64,000 bases of DNA from Tissierella praeacuta_A (GTDB taxonomy: Bacteria; Bacillota; Clostridia; Tissierellales; Tissierellaceae), in contig NZ_JBEBOY010000018.1 in assembly GCF_040396155.1 (NCBI RefSeq), positions 1-64,000 on the forward strand, read 5' to 3'. Positions 36,793 to 46,495 of this stretch are shown one piece after another. Numbering within the stretch: the first letter of the stretch is position 1; the number at the start of each line of letters is the position of its first letter. Position numbers and translations under genes: made by a program. Under the pieces are notes generated by a model. The model was not told where the DNA came from. It was given only the letters and a program-made list of their open reading frames with translations, and ran no database searches.

Positions 36793-38403
36793 TTAACTTA
36801 ATTCAATTGACAAATTAGAAAGCAACTTTCTGAATTCTAAATTATACGAATCATTTAACATTTTGCTAGGCATATGTTCCGTATAGTCTATACTATTTAT
36901 ATAACTTAAGTCATCATACTTACCGAGTTCTTCTGTTTTTAGTGTCGTTGTGAAAATCTTCTGATTCTGTATTTCTTTATATAAATCTAGCACTATTTTT
37001 TCTTTTGAAGTTGATAAGTCTTCAGCTCTAAAAGAGTCAACAACTATCGGAAAATTATGACTTGTATTTTTCTGAATCGCATATAACTTCGCAAGATGAA
37101 AAATGGTTGCCTCGCTGCCTGAAAATACTTCATCTCGCTTCGTAAATATACCATCAATAGCTGAATTGCTATTAGGGTCAATAGTTGTATATATTTCTAT
37201 CATAAGAGACACGATATCGTCTATTAATTTGTTTTGTTTTTCTTTCTGATCCTTTGTACTATCTTCATGTGAATTAAGAGAGTTATTTAATATATCTAAC
37301 TGAGAGTCAATTTCCTTTATCCTAATTTCAGTATCTAATGCATCAACAATTTGATTCTTATATGCAACTATTGATTCAAGTGATATATTATCGTCAAACA
37401 TCAATTTTTGTAAGTAATCTTGTTCTTTGTTTATAAATGAAGTTAATTTTTCGATTTCTTCATTATAAGATGCTATTTTCTCATTTATAGAATTAATTAT
37501 TTCATTCCTCATGGCAACAGTGGATACATCGAAAGCATATGAGGACTTTTTTGATGTGCTAAAGGAAATACTAGTTGAATCACAGTCCATACAACGCAAT
37601 TCTCCGCAATCAATAGTTCTATTTAATGATCGAAGTTCCTTAATGGTGGCCTCCCATCTTGCCTTTCGAGTTGCAGCGATGTTTCGCTCTTTTCGTAGTT
37701 CAGTTATTTTATCATTAACTTTATCTAACTGTTTTATCTTTTCACCAAAAGATGTTTTATCGCTAATTGCACTTAAATAACTGGCAGCAGTTTTCGGAGA
37801 TTTTAATATTTTATGCTGTTTTAAGAGGGTGGTTCTTTCTTCTTTCAATTGAGAAATTCGTTTTTTTGTAGTAATAATGTCTTCTGTACTTAGATATTGC
37901 GAACCCAAATCACAAAAATCAAACAACATATTAATAAAGTCAATTTTATTATAATAACCAGCATTTGAAATATTAAAGGTAGCTTTTTTATCTTGCCCTA
38001 CAAAGAATAATTGCAAGAAAAGGACAGGATCCGCTATTCTTAACATTTCATTTTTATATATTTTAGGTAAGGTAAAGATGTTTTTTTTCCAATATCTTTT
38101 TAGTTCTGATACATTATCAAATATCATTAGAGCAGATGGTGTTTTTAGAACAAATCCATCATTTCTTCTACAAATGAAATATGTGATTTCTCCTATCTCA
38201 AATTCAACAAAGTGAAAATAGTTTTTATAAGAAAATGATGATGGAAATGTTGGATCATTCCCTAAAGCATACATTAAAGACTGAATAATTATGGTTTTGC
38301 CTTTATTATTATCATCGCTTGAGATTATATTAAAGTCTTTAGATAGAGAATCTTCAATAAAAGCTTCCTCTAAATTACCCACAGCTATTTTTTTAATTAT
38401 CAT
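36793..38403 (-). CDS. Rad50/SMC-like ATPase with zinc-hook CxxC (defence pair)
   Basis: A 536-residue protein. The N-terminus has a degenerate P-loop (SDDNNKGKTIIIQSLMYAL near residue 28, with NNKGKT). Two coiled-coil arms flank GELRCMDCDSTS near residue 270, a zinc-hook CxxC. The C-terminal part (FSGSEATIFHLAKLYAIQ, then NFPIVVDSFRAEDLS) has ABC signature-like and Walker B-like features. It overlaps by four bases the upstream gene for a nuclease-like protein. A compact SMC ATPase plus nuclease fits the Lamassu/ABC-3C class of abortive defence systems, but no third component is present. It could also be an unclassified relative. Confidence 0.7.
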   Translation of the reverse strand: MIIKKIAVGNLEEAFIEDSLSKDFNIISSDDNNKGKTIIIQSLMYALGNDPTFPSSFSYKNYFHFVEFEIGEITYFICRRNDGFVLKTPSALMIFDNVSELKRYWKKNIFTLPKIYKNEMLRIADPVLFLQLFFVGQDKKATFNISNAGYYNKIDFINMLFDFCDLGSQYLSTEDIITTKKRISQLKEERTTLLKQHKILKSPKTAASYLSAISDKTSFGEKIKQLDKVNDKITELRKERNIAATRKARWEATIKELRSLNRTIDCGELRCMDCDSTSISFSTSKKSSYAFDVSTVAMRNEIINSINEKIASYNEEIEKLTSFINKEQDYLQKLMFDDNISLESIVAYKNQIVDALDTEIRIKEIDSQLDILNNSLNSHEDSTKDQKEKQNKLIDDIVSLMIEIYTTIDPNSNSAIDGIFTKRDEVFSGSEATIFHLAKLYAIQKNTSHNFPIVVDSFRAEDLSTSKEKIVLDLYKEIQNQKIFTTTLKTEELGKYDDLSYINSIDYTEHMPSKMLNDSYNLEFRKLLSNLSIELS

Positions 38404-39431
38404 ACTTGAATCCCATCCTTTACAACTGAAATGAAATACTTAACCGACAGTACATCAAAATCAGGACAATTTTTAATTAAGGTCTTATCTACTTTACTAT
38501 ATAAATTTTGAATATCATCAGAAGGGTTCTTTAGTATTATAAAATATATTTGTTCAAAAATTGACCAAAAACTCTGAGCTGCATTTTTATTAAATAATGC
38601 TCTACACAATGAACTTTTGCACTCGTCAATCATATCTTTTTGTTTTTCTGGTGGACACTGATTTAGAATCGGCATAAATGATAAAGGTACTCCTTGAGAG
38701 ACAGGGTCACGATTAATAATCCTTTGCAGAGTCATTAATCTTATTTCATTATTTGTCAAATGACGATAATAGTTTAAAGATTCATCACTTGTAGAAATCA
38801 TAAGCCCCTCTATAGCATGTCCATTTTTTTTGCTAGATTGTTCATCTCTAATCTCATTAAAAATAGCATTAAGCACATTTTCTTCAGGTATAATATGAGG
38901 ATGGTCTTTTATGATAGCTCGCACATAATCGCATGCAGGCTTATCATCAATCACAAAAAGAACTTTTTTTAAAAAATCATCAATCGATTTTGTCGTTATT
39001 TGACTTGAATTTATATATGTTTTATTTTTACTTTCTTCTTTTAGACCTTCTATCACCTTAGTTAGGGCTTCTTTCTTTATATTTTCTATGCCAAAAATAT
39101 TTTTAGAATCATCAGTTCGAACAGTATTAGAAACTCCTCCTAAGAAAAGAATGAGATTACTAAAAGTCAAATCACTTAAGAAGTTTTTATATAGTGTTAC
39201 CAATTCTTTTCCTATAGCTTTAGGAGATGAATTAGAGGCACCTTTAGACTGTATATCCCAAAGTTTAGACGATGTTCTATCCATGCCTGTTAAATCATTA
39301 AAAAAATCAACAACAAAGTAATGAATTTCATCACTATCATCACGGAAATTCATTAAATATAGAAGTGCTTTAGTTTCCATTTCAGCACAAGATTTTCTTA
39401 ATTTCTCTGTAGATTTAACTGTATATGGCAA
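38400..39431 (-). CDS. Cap4/DUF4297-like nuclease-domain protein (defence pair)
   Basis: A 343-residue protein. Residues 10-110 include EIHYFVVDFFNDLTGMDRTS and SKLWDIQSKGASNSSPKAIG. The acidic strand followed by D-I-Q-S-K resembles the D...QxK core of DUF4297/Cap4-type PD-(D/E)xK nucleases. The rest is helical (CDYVRAIIKDHPHIIPEE, FMPILNQCPPEKQKDMIDE). It would be the DNA-cutting effector held by the ATPase encoded just downstream. The identification rests on a short motif, so moderate confidence. First gene of the two-gene operon. Confidence 0.6.
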   Translation of the reverse strand: MPYTVKSTEKLRKSCAEMETKALLYLMNFRDDSDEIHYFVVDFFNDLTGMDRTSSKLWDIQSKGASNSSPKAIGKELVTLYKNFLSDLTFSNLILFLGGVSNTVRTDDSKNIFGIENIKKEALTKVIEGLKEESKNKTYINSSQITTKSIDDFLKKVLFVIDDKPACDYVRAIIKDHPHIIPEENVLNAIFNEIRDEQSSKKNGHAIEGLMISTSDESLNYYRHLTNNEIRLMTLQRIINRDPVSQGVPLSFMPILNQCPPEKQKDMIDECKSSLCRALFNKNAAQSFWSIFEQIYFIILKNPSDDIQNLYSKVDKTLIKNCPDFDVLSVKYFISVVKDGIQV

Positions 39432-39810
39432 GTAATATCACCTCTTTTGAAATTTCGTATCAAGGCGTAGTACCCTCTTGCTAACAAGTCATTTTATCTC
39501 TAATAATTAACAATTGAAACAATATTTTTGAACAACCTCTTATTTTAAAATGGTTGTTTTCATTATATATCAAAATTTACCAATAAACAACACACTGAGA
39601 GATAAATGTAGCTCTCTTTATGAATAAAGACATCAAAAGAATGTGGAATTTTTCATATATTATATATATGAAAATCTGTTGATGTTTGCTTTTCTAGCAC
39701 CTCTTAATACCTCCTATCACTCAGGTGACTTCACTTATTATCTTTCATTTCAACACCTATATTAATACTAACCCTAAGTATAAAATTAATTAGCATTATA
39801 ACACACAAAC
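39432..39810. other. Intergenic region between defence modules
   Basis: About 380 bases. TCGTATCAAGGCGTAGTACC and CTCTTGCTAACAAGTCA near 39462-39497 weakly resemble the left part of the att-like scars. It also carries the promoter of the nuclease/ATPase pair. No gene or clear terminator seen. Confidence 0.4.
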
Positions 39811-40770
39811 TTACTCCAAAATATCCATATTACTTGCTTGTTGAATAAACTCTATTATACCTATATAAAACTCATTTTTGTCAAATAAATCTAAAACATA
39901 GTCACAATACTGTTCTATTAGCTTCTTAATATCCTGTGGTTTATCTTCTGCATAAATTTTTATTTCTTCTAAATATGCCTCTATCAACTTTATATGTTCC
40001 CATTTTTCAATATGTTTCCCAATTATAGATTGCTGCTTAATTCTATTCTCTTTATGTTTCTTTTGCTCTTCTTCCTTCTTTTCTTTTTCCCATTGTAATT
40101 CCATCATTTCATATTCTTTTTTACGCTTTTCTTCAATTTCCATACTTTCTTTAGTTAAATCTATTAATATAGGACGAATTGCAATAAATATATCTGTAAT
40201 CTGATCATGTAACGATAGATTCTCTTCATCATAAATAATTTCATTTTGTTGTTTTCTATCTTTATTTACTGTATAAATCTTAAAAATAAATTTACCCGTA
40301 TTAATTGGGTCATATAATGGTCTCATTGTCTTTGTATCTTTTAACTTAACATCTCGATATTTACCTCTTTTTTCAACCAGCGAGCACTCAACAATACCGT
40401 AAGGAAACCTAATCACTGTATTATCGTTATTTTGAGAGTCAACAAGTACAGTTCCTCCTAATGCCTGTACCATTTCTATAAAACAATGCATAAATCTATA
40501 GGCCCTATTCCTATGTTCATCTGAAACATCTATATTAAGAACCGCACTATTTTCTGGATGTCTTTCGTATTTCAATCTATATTGAACGCTAAAAGGTAAA
40601 TAATCTTTAAATTTGTTTTTCGCTTTTGCTTTTCTGATTTCAATTTCACTATTATGTTTATTAATCAATGGATTAAACAGATTTATTTTTTCGTCTACCT
40701 TTATACTCTTGCACCATTTAATGTATTCTTCCTCATTTTCAATATTAACCTTCTGGGTATTATTCTTCAT
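39811..40770 (-). CDS. Unknown protein with charged coiled coil, 319 aa
   Basis: Starts MKNNTQKVNIENEEEYIKWC (ATG 40768-40770, after GAGG); the ATG lies inside the 3' end of the preceding gene. Residues 80-190 contain HRNRAYRFMHCFIEMVQALG, a beta segment (VIRFPYGIVECSLVEK) and PLYDPINTGKFIFKIY. Residues 215-260 are a Glu/Lys-rich coiled coil. I recall the same order (helix, beta core, P-T/N-G-x-L strand, charged helix) in an unnamed family from mobile elements of many phyla, but know no function. Translationally coupled to the 552-residue protein, so the two probably act together. Confidence 0.6.
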   Translation of the reverse strand: MKNNTQKVNIENEEEYIKWCKSIKVDEKINLFNPLINKHNSEIEIRKAKAKNKFKDYLPFSVQYRLKYERHPENSAVLNIDVSDEHRNRAYRFMHCFIEMVQALGGTVLVDSQNNDNTVIRFPYGIVECSLVEKRGKYRDVKLKDTKTMRPLYDPINTGKFIFKIYTVNKDRKQQNEIIYDEENLSLHDQITDIFIAIRPILIDLTKESMEIEEKRKKEYEMMELQWEKEKKEEEQKKHKENRIKQQSIIGKHIEKWEHIKLIEAYLEEIKIYAEDKPQDIKKLIEQYCDYVLDLFDKNEFYIGIIEFIQQASNMDILE

Positions 40771-42418
40771 TCTCTGTTTCCTCACTTTCAAAACAACACC
40801 CTACTCGATATAACGTATCTATTAGTGTTTCTAATTTTTCGGAATCCTTAACTGTATTTGGTATAAAGTACCTAGATCTGCTGTCTTGAAGAATGGTTGT
40901 TAAACCAGCCATGAAAGTAGACATTGTAGTATAGTCCATTGAATTTATATATTCACGCCTTTTGTTATTGTAATAAATATGTCTATTAACACCCCAGGAA
41001 TCTATTTCATTAATGTGAATACCTATTATAAGATTTCTCATACCTGCAAGAGTGTTAATCATATCATCCATATTTTTCTTTATCTTATTTCTTCTATTTG
41101 TATCAGTAAAATCTACTGACAGTTTCAATTGTAGCTTTAATTCTTTACATGTATTTCTTAGACATGCAATATCTTCAACTGTTGAAAACAAGTATTCTTT
41201 ATCCTTAGTTCTCCTTGTATAGCCATTGATAACAGCTATTTTCATTTTAGTATATCGTCTCATGCCTTTCTCAAACACTTGGTATTTTTCAAAGAATTTC
41301 TCTTTCGTATAGCCAGGTGCTTGATAAGGGGATAAAAATTCCAATAATTTTGGTGCTCCAAACTGCTTAAAACTTAAATGAAGGTTCTTTATTATATTGT
41401 CTAATGCATCTCTGTCTTTCCAAATTTCATCATTTGACTTTTCATATATTATTGAAAGAACATAATTTTGTCCAGGATCTTCTTTTAATATCCCATTCTT
41501 AGTTTCTATATATTTTATATTCGAATGTATATCAGAGGGATAACTCAACCCCTGAATAAACACAGGATTTAATATTCTTTTTTTCTTTGCTAAACTTACC
41601 CTTTCATTTTCAATACATAGTTTTACATATTCTGGCCAGTAATCTTGATCATGTACATCTTCGAATAACCAAAAATACATTATCAACATTTCCAGCTCAC
41701 CTTTATGACCCTCTATAAACTCACGATGTCTATTTCTATTATAGATATCATTAATATTGAAAGGATTATCCTGATATCTATAATCATATTTATTAATATA
41801 GTAAAAAGCTTCGGTCTGTCTATCATATTCATGATCTACATATTTCTCATAAAATTTATATGAAATTCCCCTTGCATAATCTAACAAATCTACTTTATAT
41901 TTTCTATAAACTTCTATTACCCAATCTGAAATTGCATTGTCAAGTTCCTTCATGTCAGACATAATAGGTTCTTCTGTTTGGGTTTGTCGGTACTCCTTTG
42001 ACATTGTTGCTATATTACTTAATAGTTCTTCAGTTGCAGTAACTCCTAACTTCTTTTTACAGACATACTCCGCAACCTTTATGTCATCCTCTGGTAAATA
42101 AAACAGTTCTATATCTTCAATTTCTTCATATGCCTTGGATACTAGTTTATCTATACGTTTTTTGTTTGACCAATAATAAGAAATTATAAATTCATAAGTT
42201 GTTGGAAAGTTTTCAATTATTCCTTCTTTAAACTTATCAATCACTTGCTGTGTTTTAACTTGCTCATAACTATAATCTTCCAAATTTAAATACTCATTAA
42301 AATACTCCATTACATATTGAATAACCGCTCCCATATTTTCTGAATGTTTCTGGAAATCAAATTCATCCAATTTATCTTTTTTCTTTCTTGAAGCAATATA
42401 GTCTTCAATTGTTAACAT
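40760..42418 (-). CDS. Unknown 552-aa protein, possible TIM-barrel-like C-terminus
   Basis: The N-terminal 280 residues are helical, acidic and unfamiliar. From about 285 the protein changes: FIQGLSYPSDIHSNIKYIET, KNLHLSFKQFGAPKLLEFLS, KMKIAVINGYTRRTKDKEYL, LKLQLKLSVDFTDTNRRNKI, MRNLIIGIHINEIDSWG and SRSRYFIPNTVKDSEKLE. Alternating strands and the H-I-N-E-I-D motif remind me of sugar-phosphate isomerase/AP-endonuclease-type barrels, but metal ligands are not clear and this is only an impression. Its 3' end overlaps the next gene. It belongs to a cluster with HNH-like and GNAT genes upstream inside a defence island. Confidence 0.6.
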   Translation of the reverse strand: MLTIEDYIASRKKKDKLDEFDFQKHSENMGAVIQYVMEYFNEYLNLEDYSYEQVKTQQVIDKFKEGIIENFPTTYEFIISYYWSNKKRIDKLVSKAYEEIEDIELFYLPEDDIKVAEYVCKKKLGVTATEELLSNIATMSKEYRQTQTEEPIMSDMKELDNAISDWVIEVYRKYKVDLLDYARGISYKFYEKYVDHEYDRQTEAFYYINKYDYRYQDNPFNINDIYNRNRHREFIEGHKGELEMLIMYFWLFEDVHDQDYWPEYVKLCIENERVSLAKKKRILNPVFIQGLSYPSDIHSNIKYIETKNGILKEDPGQNYVLSIIYEKSNDEIWKDRDALDNIIKNLHLSFKQFGAPKLLEFLSPYQAPGYTKEKFFEKYQVFEKGMRRYTKMKIAVINGYTRRTKDKEYLFSTVEDIACLRNTCKELKLQLKLSVDFTDTNRRNKIKKNMDDMINTLAGMRNLIIGIHINEIDSWGVNRHIYYNNKRREYINSMDYTTMSTFMAGLTTILQDSRSRYFIPNTVKDSEKLETLIDTLYRVGCCFESEETENEE

Positions 42419-42493
42419 GATAATAGCCCCCCTAATAATGTATATTAAAATTATAGAGTAAACAGCTACTAGCCTTTCAACTTATCAGCTCTC

Positions 42494-43312
42494 TTATTTA
42501 TACCTCTTACTAATGGTGTCTCTTAACCCTTCTTCAAGAATCTTTTCGTTATCATTAAACTGTTTTGCTACATCATATGCACATTTGAGAAGTTCCTCTT
42601 TTACTCTTGCCTTTACATTCATTCTTTTCTGATGGTTAATAATATTCTTAATCAAACCATCTGTACCAATAAACATTGGTATAAACTCAGTTACAAAAAC
42701 CAAGTCCAAAAAATAAATTATAATAAAGTAATTTCCATACTCATTCGAATGACAATACCCAAATGTCGTGTGACTAAATAACTCCTTCACAGGTAACTTA
42801 TAATTGAAGTCATCTATTTTGAAAATATGGTTTTTGAAGTGTTCAATGTTCCCACGACTTGTTGCTCCAATTCTAACTTCATTTAAGTGTTTCCACAATG
42901 AATTTTCAATACATACAAATATATTCCTATGGCTTGTACCTATAAAGGATTCATTATTATACAAATCATCATAAACAATTCTCCAGCTCATTGAGTTAAT
43001 GAAGTTGTTCATAATATCATCAGATAACTCTTTCGGGTCTTCACCCTTTAAATACGGATCAAGAATCCTATTTGTATACGGTGTCTCAAACTTATTAAAA
43101 AACTGCTCACAGCCATTGCATAGCATGGGCCTTTTTTCGCCATCTTGGTAAATATCTTTTATCTGATACAAGTTTCTAAACCTTGAATTTGGAAATTCTT
43201 GCATCCTACGATAAACAAATTTGGGTATTATATGACTTTCCCTAAGTTCAATATTATCTGTTTTACATAAGGCACATTCACCAATTTTAATTAGTTTCTG
43301 TTTTTTTGCCAT
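42494..43312 (-). CDS. HNH-like endonuclease with zinc-binding Cys pairs
   Basis: A 272-residue protein. Residues 12-75 contain ECALCKTDNIELRESHIIPK and later MLCNGCEQFFNKFET: two CxxC pairs around S-H-I-I-P-K, the layout of a zinc-stabilised HNH (beta-beta-alpha metal) fold with the catalytic His. The remaining 190 residues are helical and strand-rich without a recognised domain (SMSWRIVYDDLYNNESF, YFIIIYFLDLVFVTEFIPMF). HNH proteins in this context usually cut foreign DNA or act as toxins. It follows the GNAT gene by three bases and precedes the 552-residue protein. Confidence 0.7.
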   Translation of the reverse strand: MAKKQKLIKIGECALCKTDNIELRESHIIPKFVYRRMQEFPNSRFRNLYQIKDIYQDGEKRPMLCNGCEQFFNKFETPYTNRILDPYLKGEDPKELSDDIMNNFINSMSWRIVYDDLYNNESFIGTSHRNIFVCIENSLWKHLNEVRIGATSRGNIEHFKNHIFKIDDFNYKLPVKELFSHTTFGYCHSNEYGNYFIIIYFLDLVFVTEFIPMFIGTDGLIKNIINHQKRMNVKARVKEELLKCAYDVAKQFNDNEKILEEGLRDTISKRYK

Positions 43313-43315
43313 TAC

Positions 43316-43708
43316 TTAATCCTCTACTAATAACTCATAATCCAAACTACAGTTTCTTTTTCTGATAACTCTGAAACCCAGTTTTTCAGATAAAGTTCTC
43401 ATTCTGCTATTATCTTCTCCAACCAAACGAATAGATATTTTACCAATACCGTTCTTTCTGCAATAGTCTATAAACCATTGAATGATTCTTGTTCCAAGCC
43501 CCTGATTTTGCACGTTCAGGTATATCCACTTTACTGCCAATTCATCATCCAAAATATCAAATACAAGAGTAGGCCTTGCTGAAGCATCTTCAATAGGACT
43601 TCCATTTGTATTTATAGGTGCAATATCGTAATGTTTATTTATTCTTGAATAGTTTTTTAACTCCTTTCCTTCAACATCTGATATTAGATTAATCAATTCT
43701 TGAATCAT
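43316..43708 (-). CDS. GNAT-family N-acetyltransferase
   Basis: A 130-residue protein starting MIQELINLISDVEGKELKNY, eight bases after GGGAGG. The acetyl-CoA loop is NVQNQGLGTRIIQWFIDYC near residue 78 (Q-G-L-G-T). KISIRLVGEDNSRMRTLSEK and LGFRVIRKRNC follow, the usual GNAT C-terminal strands. Substrate unknown. It starts a tight cluster with the HNH-like gene, which would fit either a toxin-modifying role or simple cargo; the sequence does not decide. Confidence 0.85.
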   Translation of the reverse strand: MIQELINLISDVEGKELKNYSRINKHYDIAPINTNGSPIEDASARPTLVFDILDDELAVKWIYLNVQNQGLGTRIIQWFIDYCRKNGIGKISIRLVGEDNSRMRTLSEKLGFRVIRKRNCSLDYELLVED

Positions 43709-43737
43709 AAAAACTCTACCTCCCAATCAATATGAAA

Positions 43738-43821
43738 TCAGGCCAGTATCACTCCACTGACCATATTAACCCCAAATGCCAAAATTACTTCGCCGAATCC
43801 CTTTACTGTATTTTTGAACAT
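43738..43821 (-). CDS. Hydrophobic 27-aa peptide
   Basis: MFKNTVKGFGEVILAFGVNM followed by VSGVILA, with AAGGAGG eight bases before the ATG at 43819-43821. The same frame is open upstream to an ATG at 43974, giving a 78-residue alternative with one extra transmembrane helix (PLFIITLMFLLILLVIIL). The strong internal ribosome site favours the short peptide. It could be a small membrane toxin or leader; no family recognised. Confidence 0.45.
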   Translation of the reverse strand: MFKNTVKGFGEVILAFGVNMVSGVILA

Positions 43822-43974
43822 TGCCATCTCCTCCTTTAATAACCTCTCTAGTAGGTGATTGCCTGTTTCTAATATAATTACTAACAAAATAAGTAAAAAC
43901 ATCAAGGTGATGATGAATAGCGGAGTGACAACCCTAGTCTCTACTAGCCTCATTTCATATCTAATGTTCATCAT

Positions 43975-44426
43975 GATAGATCCTTAGAATCAATAATCTA
44001 CGAATTACTTGTAAATGAGTTTCAAGTTTATAATAATTTTCTCCATTTTAACGAGGAGAATATCTAAATAACAGAATAATTGACTTTACTTTTTCTCTAA
44101 TTATACACTCTACGTTTTAGCAGATTCCATAAATTAAACGACAACTTCTTGCATATAATACAATTTTTCATAGTAAACCATGTAAACCCTATCCATTAAG
44201 CTATAATGCTAAAATAAACCATTAAGTGTAGCATTTTATCCAAGTTTAAACCTACATCTAACTGTTTAATCAATCAGATAAACAAAAATACCACAGGTAT
44301 CATCTATTACCATTTTGTGTTAAGTGTTAAGTCTATATTGACTTGGATAGTATTGGTGAAATTTTTCTTCGCACAAAGGGATGGTTCTTTTATGCTTTAT
44401 TAAAACATATAAAATTTTCTACTAAG
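43975..44426. other. Intergenic region, no gene recognised
   Basis: About 450 AT-rich bases between the Gabija-like operon and the GNAT cluster. It holds the promoter of the cluster and any terminator of the UvrD-like gene. No convincing hairpin or frame. Confidence 0.4.
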
Positions 44427-46493
44427 TTAGATTTCATACTTAATGTCGCCAAAGACATTTTCAATTTGCTCTTTGAAATCAGTTATATCGTCTGAATAAA
44501 CTACACTTAAATTTAGAACAGATCTTGTCACTGCAACATAAAATAAATTCCTAGCCTCTTCTATTTTTGTATTTTTTTCTTCTACTTCATTTTTCATAGA
44601 TAAAACCCTTAGCAATCGACTAAAGTAATCATTATCTCTTCCAAACTTAGATTGCATAAAGATTATTACATTATCAAACTCCAATCCCTTTGTTCCATGG
44701 TATGTATGATAAATAATATTGCCTTCACTTTTATCCATAATAAAAGAATACCATAAATCAAATTCAGTCATACTACCTCTAAGGAAATCAGATACAGCAT
44801 CTTTACTTACTTGAATATAATTATCTGATTGTTCTTCCTCGCCAAAAAAATAAAGTTGATTTAGAATAAAATTTTCAATGTCAGAATAAGATTTAATGCC
44901 TTCACTCATTATATATTCTAAACATTTATCATATTTATCATCTCCTCTATTATATTCTGAAAACATACTTTTAATATAGTCTCCCAACGTTTCTCCCGTA
45001 ATTTTTCTTAATTTTTCTATTAAATTTCTTAGTTCTAGGATATTTATATCTCTTATTACTTCATCAAGAATAACATCCAAAATCATTGTTTTATCTTGTA
45101 GAATTTTAGATCTAAAATCTAAAATTCTAAACAGTAAGTTTTGTACTATGCCTAGTTTCTTGATATCCAAACTTAAAACATGATCACGTAATAATTTATA
45201 GTTTGTTCCTCTTTTATACCAAGCTGAATTACTAAAAAAATTATAAATATTTTCAAATCCACTTTTCTGTGCAACAAGCTCATTAGTTAATTCAAAACAA
45301 TGTAGTTTGTTTTTTTCCGTAATATTCCACTTTTTAATATGTGCATCAATGAATTCCTGACTACTAATCTTAATATTATAAAAAAACACACTGCCTTTAG
45401 AAAAATTGTCATATATTGTTTCCTGTTTTAAGTCATCATTTCTAATATGATTAGCTACATTTATTATTTCTGTTGCTGATCTTCTATTGAATGTTTTTTG
45501 TATTCGATTTAGCCCTTTGTGAATATCATAAAAATTACTTCCAACACCAGTATCATAGATATTTTGCTTTACATCTCCATAATATCCTACAAAAAAATCA
45601 TGTTGAATTACTTTAGAATATTCCTCCAAAAGACGTAATATATTGATCACTTTTGGATTTGTATCTTGATATTCATCTACTAAAACGAATGGACATCTAT
45701 TACAAATAATTTGTTTTAGCAGATCGCTTTTCTGAACAAGTTTTTCAGTGTATTCTAATAAAGTATCATGGCTGATTCTCATTGACTCAAGCCTATCATT
45801 GTTAAATCGTGCATCATACTTTACTTTATTAAATTTACTTTCATTAGCTTCTATTTTGTTAATAGTTTCTTTATATCTTATGATTGTAAACAGCTTGTTC
45901 ACTATTTTTTTAAAGTTTTCAACATTGCTCATTAGTTTAGAATAATCTTTTGATATATCAGGTAATGAGGATCTAAATATTGCTGCTCTTTCATTTCTAT
46001 ATTTATAGTAATCTTCTTTTTTTTCAATCATCATTTCTAGGAAAGCATTCTTTTCTTCTTTAGACAAATCTCTATATTTTTCCGCCCATTTTTCACTTTC
46101 TAGTGATTCTTCCATCGTATAGAGCTCATCTTGCAATTTATCATAGTGAATTTCTACAAGCTGCTTTTGATATGGCTCTATGATATCCCAAACACATTCA
46201 TGAATAGTAGACACTAAAATTAAACTGCTGTTTCCTATTCTCTCTTTAACTTCAGAAACTGCAACATTAGTATATGTTATGCATAGAACTTTCTGATTAT
46301 GAAACTTTAAGTCTTTACCGTACTGACTTATAATATATTTTAATGATTGTACTAATGCATAAGTTTTTCCAGCACCTGCTCCAGCATCAAAAACCATGCT
46401 TTTTTTCCTATCAATACATTGTATAATTTTCTCAAAAACTTGTTGTTCCCTAATTTTATTTTCAGTTAAAATAGATAAATTCTTAGTATACAC
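44427..46493 (-). CDS. UvrD/Rep-type helicase (GajB-like, Gabija pair)
   Basis: A 688-residue superfamily 1 helicase. Motif I is DAGAGAGKTYALVQSLKY near residue 35. QKVLCITYTNVAVSEVKERI is motif Ia, CPFVLVDEYQDTNPKVINIL is motif II, IIYHTYHGTKGLEFDNVIIF is motif V-like, and NLFYVAVTRSVLNLSVVY is motif VI. It lies two bases after the OLD-family ATPase gene. This pairing (OLD nuclease plus UvrD helicase) defines class 2 OLD/Gabija systems, in which nucleotide depletion by phage relieves GajA inhibition. At 688 residues it is longer than the GajB I remember, so a divergent subtype is likely. Confidence 0.85.
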   Translation of the reverse strand: MYTKNLSILTENKIREQQVFEKIIQCIDRKKSMVFDAGAGAGKTYALVQSLKYIISQYGKDLKFHNQKVLCITYTNVAVSEVKERIGNSSLILVSTIHECVWDIIEPYQKQLVEIHYDKLQDELYTMEESLESEKWAEKYRDLSKEEKNAFLEMMIEKKEDYYKYRNERAAIFRSSLPDISKDYSKLMSNVENFKKIVNKLFTIIRYKETINKIEANESKFNKVKYDARFNNDRLESMRISHDTLLEYTEKLVQKSDLLKQIICNRCPFVLVDEYQDTNPKVINILRLLEEYSKVIQHDFFVGYYGDVKQNIYDTGVGSNFYDIHKGLNRIQKTFNRRSATEIINVANHIRNDDLKQETIYDNFSKGSVFFYNIKISSQEFIDAHIKKWNITEKNKLHCFELTNELVAQKSGFENIYNFFSNSAWYKRGTNYKLLRDHVLSLDIKKLGIVQNLLFRILDFRSKILQDKTMILDVILDEVIRDINILELRNLIEKLRKITGETLGDYIKSMFSEYNRGDDKYDKCLEYIMSEGIKSYSDIENFILNQLYFFGEEEQSDNYIQVSKDAVSDFLRGSMTEFDLWYSFIMDKSEGNIIYHTYHGTKGLEFDNVIIFMQSKFGRDNDYFSRLLRVLSMKNEVEEKNTKIEEARNLFYVAVTRSVLNLSVVYSDDITDFKEQIENVFGDIKYEI

Positions 46494-46495
46494 TT

